Assembly: GCA_025201705.1 (NCBI GenBank)
Contig: MU616925.1
Coordinates: 1-11,618, forward strand
DNA: 11,618 bases
DNA from: Dissophora ornata
Taxonomy: Eukaryota > Mortierellomycota > Mortierellomycetes > Mortierellales > Mortierellaceae
Direction of reading: 5' to 3'
The position numbers were made by a program, and so were the translations under genes. Under the pieces are notes generated by a model. The model did no database searches and was not told the origin of the DNA. It saw nothing but the letters and a program-made list of their open reading frames with translations. Below are positions 1 through 9,400 of the stretch, in pieces. The number at the start of each line of letters is the position of its first letter. Position 1 is the stretch's first letter.

Positions 1-86
1 TCCTTCCACCTCCCTTCCTTCCACCTCCCTTCCTTCCACCTCCCTTCCCCTTCCATCTTTCTTCCCCACCTACCCTTCCCTCCACT
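1..86. repeat. Pyrimidine-rich 15-bp tandem repeat
   Basis: Three perfect copies of the 15-mer TCCTTCCACCTCCCT occupy 1-45. They decay into a further C/T-rich stretch up to about 86. The array probably continues to the left of the window. Nothing coding is supported here. One strand is almost pure pyrimidine, so unusual DNA structure is conceivable, but that is inference. Confidence 0.9.
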
Positions 87-448
87 ATGGGATCCGAGGG
101 CTACAAATGGGATCCGAGGGTTACACTACGACATCCGAGGGTTACAAATGGGATCCGAGGGCAACAAATGAGATCCGAGGGCTACAAATGGGATCCGAGG
201 GCTACAAATGAGATCCGAGGGCTACAAATGGGACCGAGGGCTACAAATGGGATCCGAGGGCTACAAATGGGACCGAGGGCTACAAATGGGATCCGAGGGC
301 TACAAATGGGATCGAGGGCTACAAATGGGACCGAGGGCTACAATATGGGACCGAGGGCTACAATATGGGATCCGAGGGCTATACTATGGGATCTGAGGGC
401 TCAAATATGGGAACTGAGGGCACTAATATGGGAACTGAGGGCATACAT
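87..448. repeat. Minisatellite, 18 units of 19-21 bp
   Basis: Eighteen head-to-tail units with consensus ATGGGATCCGAGGGCTACAA begin at 87, 107, 127, 148, 168, 188, 208, 228, 247, 267, 286, 306, 325, 345, 365, 386, 407 and 428. The left units are mostly 20 bp. Units from 228 to 324 alternate 19 and 20 bp, with the 19-mers lacking one base in the GGATCCGAGG core. The last four units are 21 bp and more diverged. Open frames run through the array only because the unit contains no stop codon; the frame shifts at each 19- or 20-bp unit, so I do not regard it as protein-coding. Confidence 0.93.
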
Positions 449-962
449 CGACGATTCAATATCGGCATTCTTTGGAGCACCATGGCTTGCAACCTGCCCG
501 CGGTGTGCTCTGCACTGCTCTTCCTCCTGTTGCGGGAAAGGAGTAGACTGATGGCAAGCCAACGAGATAGAAACAATAGTATTAAATAAAGTGACATGAA
601 TAAAGTGGCGTGTCTTCAGAAATACCTAAGCACTGAGTCAGGGATCGCAGAATAGAAACAGAATATCTTCTTCCAAAGCAGTGCTCGCCTATTCGATGGA
701 GAATTACCTGTCGCGTCGCACGCCCTTCCTAGACAAATTTACTCCTAAGCCCCATTTTTATATTTTTCTCTCTTCATTTTCCATCAGCACTCAAATCTGT
801 CTCCATTTCCCTTACATTTCTCCTGCGCCGAGTCTGCTCTTCAGCGTGTAAACTGGAAGCACACGCGTAAGACTCAACCGGATTCCACTCTACAACCTCT
901 CTGATCCGTGCATCCACTCAGCCCCGTAACAGAAGCCATCACATCAACCACATCCAGACGAG
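449..962 (+). promoter_or_regulatory. Upstream region and 5' UTR of the Aquarius gene
   Basis: No gene is supported in this 514-bp stretch. It holds two AATAAA hexamers (585-590 and 599-604) and a T/C-rich stretch at about 747-830 that includes TTTTTATATTTTTCTC. Such pyrimidine-rich segments are common just upstream of fungal transcription starts. An in-frame TAA at 927-929 precedes the AQR start codon, so the coding region cannot extend further upstream without splicing. The exact transcription start is not visible. Confidence 0.45.
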
Positions 963-3900
963 ATGCCGCCTATGAAGACCCCAGAGAGCGTTGACAATGT
1001 CAATGGCGATCAGCAGCAGCCGCAGACTGGAGATCAGGGTCAGGACCAAGGCAAGAACCAGAGCGGGGGTTATGCAGGGTCATATCGACCCACAGTCAAG
1101 GATATGCAGAGCGATTCAGTCGCAGAACTGGCAGAGGCGTGGGCCAAGCCTGAGGCTGCGAACAATTACGATGCCGAGGTGATCATGCGTGTCTACCAGG
1201 ATGAGCTCGTCAAGACTGGGTTCAGCATCCCAAAACTGACTCTACTGGAAGTCAGTCAGTATCTGGAGAAGGTGTGTTTTATGCATGGAATTTTATCCCA
1301 TAATGATATATTTCACTTGATCGGCTTTCTGATCATGCCTCTTTCTACCTATTCAGTATCTGTGGCGCCATTATGAACCGGGACAGTCACCAACGATACA
1401 TGTCCTGTCAATTGTCTTAATGGTGAATGAAAAGTTCAGGAGCAGAGTTGAGGCTTGGGGTAAGCGCTATTCTGTGGGGGTTTGCGATCTGACTTCACAT
1501 GATCTGTACCTAACATCATCTCTCACCATCTTTCCAGGCACATTCGAGGAGTCGCCAGAGCACTTCCCTGCGTTTTTTGAAGAGGTTCTACGACTTTGCC
1601 TACAGGATTCAGAAGAAGTTGATCTGAGGATGAAGCGATATCTCTTGCTGTTCATGATCAATTGCTTCCAGAGTCTAGAGAACGCGCTTATCAGATCAGA
1701 GTGCATGAGGTATGGGCAATTGAGTCAGATCCCATGGATAGGCAACCCATCGATTTCAGTAATGGGCAGCGAGTGTAGGATCGCGTTTCTGATATACCAC
1801 GTTGTCAATTACTGCTCATATAGACTGGTCTCACTTTCTACATGGCACTCGCTGGTGTCCTCGGCGAAGAGAGAAGCAGAGTTCAAGGAATACCCGCAGC
1901 TGCTTAAGTTTTGGAAGCACCTCGAGAAGAAGTTTGATGCCATGGGTAAGGAGCCAGCGAATTGGAGCTTTCAAACGGGGTTTTTTTTGTCGGCTTAGAT
2001 CGCTGAATACGGGCTAACTAACTGCTGAATATGTCTAAATTCTGGAACAGATTCAACGCAGCAACAAAAGGCGGTCTTTGAAAGGTCATGGCTGAGTGAG
2101 ATGATGAAGGGCTTTGTGCGAATCTTGGAGACCATTGAAGATGATGAGCAAGGTACAGATTGTATTTGTCATTGCAATGAGTAATTGGTAAACGACTTTG
2201 TTGTATTCCTCAATTCTAACCTTGACAGCTATCTGTATGACATGTAGACAAAATTGCATATTGCGAGAGGTTCATGGAGTTTTTGATTGACCTTGAGGCG
2301 CAATTGCCAACAAGGCGCTATTTCAACACGCTTATCGAAGATCACCAAATTGTGGCTATTTGCAAACTGTCCAAACTTACCAGCAATAAGAAAGTCGGTA
2401 CTCTGTTCTCACAGCTTCTGGATATTCTCGCTTTCTATACCGGATTCGAAATCAACAGCCATACTGGGTTGGCCCTCACTAAGGAGGAGATGACTGAGAT
2501 CCATGCCGCAAAGTTGACCAAGCTTCAGGTACGAACTCCAGCATGGATTACCTGTTATTCAAAATGGATTTATCCGACAGAACCTCAGTTTTAACGCTCG
2601 TTTTTAAACCAACACATCATTGCTTTACATAGCGCATCGCATTTTCATACTTCAAAGACGAACTTATCGATCTTGCTATGACCAACCTCCGCGCTATCGA
2701 GAGCAGGCAGTCTCTTACGAAGCACTTTGACAACTTGACACAGGAACAGCTTGTGCAGCTCTGCCAACTTTTGCACATCAGAACATCGAAAATCACAGAT
2801 CCCTCAGCAGAACATTTGCGACAGATGCTCCTGGAGTTGTTGCTTCTTCAGTTTGAGAAGCGCCATAGCCAGATCGAGCAGATTAATGCTTTACCTCTTT
2901 ACCCTGACGAGAACGCGCTCTTTGAGGACGCAGCTGTAAAGGAGGAGATGTACAACGCAGACCGACCCCTTGCTCTGCCCAAACTCAACCTCCAGTTCTT
3001 GACACTCCATGATTACCTTCTTCGCAACTTTAACCTGTTCCGACTGGAGAGCAATTACGAGATTCGACAGGACATCGAAGATGCTGTGACGAGACTTGGA
3101 CCGAGGCCAGGACCCACTGAAGGAACAACGGCCTTTTCTGGATGGTCCAGAGTTGCCGCGCCTATCAGCCATTTCAAGTATGTTTGCTTGCCGATATGTA
3201 TGACCGATTCGCGTTGAGAATCAAAGTTAAATATGAACTGACACCGTTATCCGACTTTATTCCGATTTCATCGTACAGAATGGTCGAGCTGGCAAAACCA
3301 AATCTAGGCGAGGATCGATTATCGCTGATCACTGCAGATGTCACCTTCAATGTCAGGAAATATACGGATGCGATCCAGGCTGAGTGGGAGGCAATCCGTG
3401 AGCATGATATTTTGTTCTTGTTGACGATCGAGGCACACGACGATATTGACGAGAGCTGGGATGGCAAGGTCTCGTTCAGGAAACACTATGGCCTTAAATA
3501 TGTCCGTGGATGCGAGGTCGTAAGCGTCATTGGACCGAATGGCAGGCCCTTCGACTACAAGAAGAGTGATCCTCAAATGATACAGGACCATCGTACAGGC
3601 AACACCAGGACCTTCCGAGTTGCATTGGATGCTAACCAGCACAAGATCGATCAGGAAAATACAAAGAAGAATGGAGGAGCGGATGTCTACCAGACGTTTA
3701 ACATTGTGCTGCGCAGGAAGCCTCAGGAGAACAACTTCAAGCCTGTACTGGAGACAATTCGCGATCTGATGCAGAGTGATCTGATGGTGCCCGAGTGGCT
3801 TCATGATGTATTCTTGGGCTATGGAAACCCCAACAGCGCACACTACTCGCAACTGCAGCGACAGGTCAGGGAGATTGACTTCAGAGACACGTTTTTAGAT

Positions 3901-6295
3901 CTGGATCATCTCAAAGCGTCCTTCCCAGGGATGACTGTCAAAGCAAAGGATGGAGATGAGAGCGCGTTGAGCGTGCCATTCGTTGTCAAATTCCCCGAAG
4001 CTCCCGACGCTGCTGCTGCAGGATCAAAGAAGAAGAAGGGAGGCGAGAAAGTGGCTAAGAAGGGGAAGGAGAGCAAGGGTCAGGATGAGCAGGCACAGGA
4101 CGAGTTGATTGTGAATACGTACAAGACTCCGAACATGGGACCTTACCCCGAGGACATCCCCAACAAGAACCAGGTCCGTTTCACACCGACGCAGGTTGAG
4201 GCGATTAAGGCAGGAACGAACCCTGGATTGACGCTGGTTGTTGGACCTCCTGGAACAGGAAAGACGGATGTTGCAGTCCAGATCATTGCCAACTTGTACA
4301 ATAACTTTCCCAACCAGCACACACTCCTAGTCACGCACTCAAACCAGGCTTTGAACCAACTGTTCGAGAAAATCATTGCCTTGGATGTGGATGAGCGACA
4401 CTTGCTGCGTCTTGGTCACGGAGAGGAAGAGCTGAACACGGAACTCAGCTTTAGCAAGTATGGCCGCGTGACATCATTCTTGGAGAAGCGCGTGAATCTG
4501 TTGGCAGAAGTGGATCGTCTAGCACTCTCGCTAGAGATCGGAGGCGAGCATGGATCAACTTGCGAAACTGCAGGATACTTCAACTCATACCACGTTATCC
4601 CCATGTGGAAGGAGTTTGAGCGAAAGATAAACAACAAAGAGGAAAGCGATCGCAGTGTGGAACTAGTCAAGGAGCTCTTCCCTTTCAAGGTGTACTTTAG
4701 CAACGCGCCAACCCCTTTGTTTGAGGACTGCCAGACGTTCGAGGATGCCATGGAGGCGGCGTTGGGATGTTTCCGTCACCTGGGAAAGCTGTTTGAGCAG
4801 CTGGAGGAGGTCTCTGCGTTCGAATTGCTTCGCACGAGCTACGACCGCGCAAACTATTTGTTGACAAAGGAGGCGAAGATTATTGCGATGACTTGTACTC
4901 ACGCAGCGCTCAAGCGTCGAGAGCTCGTGAACCTTGGATTCAAGTACGACAACATCGTAATGGAAGAAGCGGCACAAATTCTGGAGGTCGAAACTTTTAT
5001 CCCAATGTTGTTGCAGGAGCCGGAAGATGGCGTGAACCGATTGAAGCGTGTGATCTTGATCGGAGATCATAACCAATTGCCACCCGTGGTCAAGAACACT
5101 GCATTCCAGCAGTACGGCAATATGGAGCAGAGTATGTTCACGAGGTTTGTTCGCTTGGGAGTGCCGACAGTTGAGCTGGATGCACAGGGTCGTGCTCGTT
5201 CGGATATGGCGGATCTGTACAAGTGGCGTTACAAGAGCCTGGGAGATCTGCCAAATATCTCGGAAAGGGCCGAGTTCAAGTTTGCAAACCCTGGTTTCGT
5301 TTATGATTACCAGTTTGTGAATGTCGACAACTATAAGACACGCGGAGAGACAGCACCACGACCCCATTTCATCCAGAATTTGGGAGAGGCTGAGTATGTG
5401 GTGGCGGTGTACCAGTACATGAGGCTGTTGGGGTACCCTGCGGAGAAGATCACGATCCTGACGACGTATAATGGACAGAAGGATTTGATCCGCGACGTGT
5501 TGAACCAGCGTTGCAGCTGGAACCCGATTTTTGGACGACCTGCGCGTGTTACCACAGTTGATAAGTACCAGGGTCAACAGAACGACTGTAAGTGTTGTTT
5601 TCTGATCATGCACACAAACACGTATATACACAAAAAAAAGCGCTAATAGTGTGGTTTGGGTTTTCTAACGAGTCGTTCCGTTCTCTCGTACTGACATAGA
5701 TGTACTGTTGTCACTGGTCAGGACCAAGGCCGTGGGTCACGTCCGCGACGTGCGTCGTCTAGTTGTAGCACTGTCCCGTGCCCGTCTAGGTCTCTACATC
5801 TTTGGTCGCCAAAAGTTGTTCCAGAACTGTCATGAACTCGAGCCAGCATTCAAGCGACTCCTCCAACGACCCACAAAGCTGCAACTCAAGACTGGGGAGA
5901 TGTACCCGAACACGACGCGTCTTATTGATGGCATCAGAGAAGAGGGCGCAGCTGAGGCAGAGGCAGAGGCACAGGAGGAAGAGGATGCTGGAAAGAAGAA
6001 GAAGGGCAAGAAGAGCAAAAAGGGCGCCAAGAAAGATGAGGCTGCGGCCAAGGAACAAGAAGCATCAGTCAAGGCAGCGGAGAGCAAAGAGTATGAGATC
6101 GAAAGTGTGGACCAGATTGGCGAGTATGTGTATGGCATGATGAAGGAGCAGCAGCAATTTGCACTCCAACAGCAACAGGCCTACTTGATGAGCTTGCAGC
6201 CTCTTACCGAGAACGCAGATACGGAAATGGGCGAGAGTTCAAACACCGCTGCTGGTACTGAGAAATCCGACAAGGACATGGATGTTGATCAATGA
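963..6295 (+). CDS. AQR: Aquarius, intron-binding spliceosomal helicase (Cwf11/AQR)
   Basis: Nine exons: 963-1271, 1357-1459, 1538-1709, 1824-1945, 2051-2152, 2248-2528, 2633-3177, 3279-5587, 5700-6295. They join to 4539 nt, 1512 aa (human AQR about 1485), and all phases close. The start follows an in-frame stop at 927. The N-terminal helical region is recognisable from [15 protein letters not shown] onward, and [18 protein letters not shown] lies in exon 7. The UPF1-like SF1 helicase core shows motif I GPPGTGKT (867-874), [13 protein letters not shown] (from 897), motif II MEEAAQ (from 1106), [10 protein letters not shown] (from 1140), QGRAR (from 1181), [14 protein letters not shown] (1302-1315) and motif [12 protein letters not shown] (1334-1343). 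The catalytic residues look intact. Known role: AQR binds the intron upstream of the branch site within the intron-binding complex (Syf1/XAB2, Isy1, cyclophilin E) in the nucleus. It is absent from budding yeast. Lysine-rich low-complexity linkers sit at about 793-820 and 1397-1442. Confidence 0.96.
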
Positions 6296-6422
6296 ATAGT
6301 CCCTCTGTTGCTTTGTTAGTTTCAACCACAGCAAAAAAAAAAAAAAAATATTAATAAAAAAACAAAAATAAAAATGAAGGATAATTTTTAATTATTATTG
6401 TCAATTCGTTGTTGCCTCCAAT
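6296..6422. terminator. Convergent 3' spacer with poly(A) signals
   Basis: This A/T-rich spacer lies between the stop codons of two convergent genes. It holds a 16-A run at 6333-6348 and AATAAA at 6353-6358 and 6367-6372, which fit 3'-end formation of the plus-strand AQR transcript. For the minus-strand gene only AATAAT-like elements are visible (complement of about 6388-6400). With 127 bp available, the two 3' UTRs probably overlap. Confidence 0.5.
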
Positions 6423-9400
6423 CTATCCCTGCAACTGAGCCTTGAGCTGATTAACCTCTTCCTGCAGCTTCTCCCGACTCTCGCGCTCGTCCGCCAGCTC
6501 CTTTTTAACCCGATCCAGTTCCTCGCTCATCCATCGACGCAGCTTTGCAATCTCCAGGTCCAACACTGCAGAGTTATTGCCGGATGCAGGGACACCCTGG
6601 AACTGTCCGAACCGAGAGCTCAATGACTTGACACCCCCTGTGGGCGGGGCAGTGACAGTAGCGCCTGCAGCTCCTGCTCCTGCTGCTGAGGCGTGGGAGG
6701 AGGTCTCTCCAGAAGATCCGGGGCTGAGTGGTGAATCGTTTGAGGATCCAGTGCGACGGCCTGTTGGGCGCAATGTAATCGAGGCAGGCTGGGCACCTGC
6801 AAAGGGGGTCGGGAATTTTTGGAAGAGGGGCTTGACGGGCTTGGGTGGCGGTGCAGCCCTCTCCACCACGGGAGCCACTGGCTCTGGCTTCTTTTCTTCC
6901 ACAATGGGCGCCTATACAAAGAAGTAATCATCCCGACGGCTAGTTAGTTTCTGAAATCTCCTTTTCGAAAATCCGGTAACCGAAAATTTTTGATACTTAC
7001 AGCTTTGACTTCAGCCTCCAGTTGCGATACAAAGCTAGCCTCGGGGTTGGGGACAGGGGCTGATGGGGGCTTGCGACCCTTGGCAGGTCGAGGTCTTGAA
7101 GCAAAGTTTAGCACAGGTCCAGAGCTCTCCATCTCGGGCAACTTGGGCTTTTCGGGCTCCTTCTCCTCAGCGGCCGCTTCCTCCTCGACGGCAGCAGCGA
7201 CTGGGACGGCTTCGGTGTCCTCATGAGACTGCTCCTGTTCATTGTGCTCCTCAACATGCTCTTCAGCCTCAACAACAATAGGTTCCTCATGAACATGCTC
7301 CTCCTCCTCCTCCTCCTCTTCCTCCTCCGCGTGCACTTCCGCTTCCTGGCGGTGCTCCTCTGCTTCTGTGTGAATCACTTCAGGCGAAGCAACATGTGGT
7401 GCTACCTCTGCATGCTCCTGATGAGCCTCAACATCCTCCGCTGCGACGTCTTCCTCAACTTCGGGTTCCTCAGGGACAGACTGCTCGGGTTCACTAGGAA
7501 CTGTAGGCAGGTGGGCTGATGGTGGCAGGACAACCGACTTTCTGTTCTCTGTCACTTGATGAATTGAGGGTGGTCTGGCCAAGGGAGGCAAGGGACGGTT
7601 ACGCGACACCGGCGTAGGAAGAATATAAGAGTTGCGGTTCGAATGGCTGACAGTTGGCGCCTCCCCCTGGGAAGAGACCAACTCTTGAGCACCAGTCTCG
7701 TCAATCTCCTGCAATGGCGCCTCAGGGATAGGCTTATGAGGACGGCGCGTGGTGCTGTTGGAGCGGCTCAGGTTCCCTAGAATGGACTGCCCAGCAGTGG
7801 CAGTGGTAGGCGAGGCAGGGGAGGACCCAGGGTAGTCCAAGCTGTTGGAGCGTGAAGCCATAGACATCCTCTTGGGAGGAGGAGACCCAGGGAGTGGCGG
7901 ACCATCAGCTACTGGGCGAATATCGTGAAGCTGGGCTGCAGACGGTGTAGGGGATATGATCATTGAGGGTGGTCGCGAGCCGCGAGGAACTGGTGGGGGT
8001 GATGCCATTGGTGGCTCGTTGGTTTTGTTACGAACGGGTTCAAGGCGCAATGGCTCCGAGGGGATGGCAGGGAGTGCTACTGCAGCGTGAACAGGTGGAC
8101 GGGAATGTACAGGAGACTTTGGGGGCTCGTCCTGAGCAACGGCAGCAACAACTGGAGCTGGGGAAGCAGGAGCAATCGATGGAGACTGGATATCCTCCTC
8201 CTTGATTTCCTGCACAAAGTCCGAGGGGAAGTTTCCGACTTCGCCCTGGTCATTCCTGCCTGCCCACCAACCCTCGTCTCCGATCTTGTCGGTTACGACG
8301 ACAGTCGATCCCTTTGTCAACGAAATTTCGTCGTCTTCCTGGGCAGTGTACTCGTACATGACCAAAGCCTTGATTTGTTTGGCTATTATTATGTGACGAA
8401 ATGAAATAAGGACATGTTAATGAAATATTCTTGTCCAAGCCCAAAAAGAAATGCCATTTCATACAACTAAACTGTTCCTTACCCTTAGGCTTCTTAGCGC
8501 GGCTGGGGACGCGGGGTTCTGGAGGTGCAGCAGTCTCTACTGCGGGAGGAGGTGGAGGTGGAGCTGCACGGACAGGGGTAGGGGCAATGGTCGCTTCCGT
8601 CACAGGGGGGGTCGACTTTGATGGTGGAATACTGAATGCTGGTGGGCGGGGCTCATCCATGGAATTCTTCTTGGACATAATTCCTGGTGGGACAACTGAG
8701 GCAGCGACAGGGGCGGGAGCAGCAGCCGGAGCAGGAGCAGGAGCAGGAGCGGAGGAATCAACAGCTCCAAGCTTCTTCAGTCCTCCAGTTTTTTTCAATC
8801 CCGGAACAACGCCTCCTGCGAAAAGCGAGCCTAAACCTCCTTGCTTGACTCCAAATGCAGCCAGCTTGAACTTTGTCGGCTTGTCTCCCGTGGCTTCCTC
8901 TTCTTTCTTTTCAATCAACTTTACATACTATTTGCGGAGGAGAGTAAGAAAGGAGAGACCGTTAAAACGACTAGAAGCAGTTGCGAACGCCTGGTCCAAA
9001 GCGGAAAGAAATCACCCTATCCTGCGCTTCCACTGTTGACAAAAGACGTACGTTGCTGGGGAATGTACCGATCTTGCCGTTCAAGTCTCCCTTCCACCAG
9101 GCTGCGTCACTCGAGTCCAAAACCGTGACCACGCGGCCAGCCTCCAACGAGAGCTCGCCTGGCTCCTTTGCCTCATAGTCATACTCTACACGAGCAAGCA
9201 TGGGTCCTGTGATGTTTTAGGTTAAGTCGGTCAAGTAAAGGGGGACATGGCGGTTAGTCAACGGTTGCGCTCCATCTTTTTTATGTTTCAAGCAGGTCTA
9301 CTTTTTTTTCTCCTCCGTTGCAAAGAGACCGGTGTGTACCTTCATTCTTTGGTGCTGGTGGAGCACTCTCTTCTGCGGCAGCAGCAGGAGCCGCACCCTC

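Noticed and set aside
87..551. Open frame of 154 aa through the minisatellite
   Set aside because: It exists because the repeat unit lacks stop codons. The apparent peptide repeat breaks with each 19- or 21-bp unit, and no domain or splice context supports a protein.
485..560. Short inverted repeat GGCTTGC / GCAAGCC with a roughly 60-bp loop
   Set aside because: A seven-base stem with a long loop is expected by chance and no RNA or element structure surrounds it.
3319..3852. 177-aa minus-strand open frame opposite AQR
   Set aside because: It is antisense to conserved coding sequence, with no motif and no start context.
4663..5631. 322-aa minus-strand open frame opposite the AQR helicase core
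   Set aside because: It is antisense to the strongly conserved helicase exon. It has no recognisable domain, and its frame follows from the codon bias of the sense strand.
7223..7519. Leucine-rich plus-strand frame that looks like a membrane protein
   Set aside because: It is the complement of the Glu-rich codon run; CTC/CTT on the plus strand reads as leucine by chance.
8431..9039. 202-aa Gly/Ala-rich plus-strand open frame
   Set aside because: It is the complement of the Pro/Ala-rich exon of the SH3 adaptor. It crosses real splice sites of that gene and has no domain.
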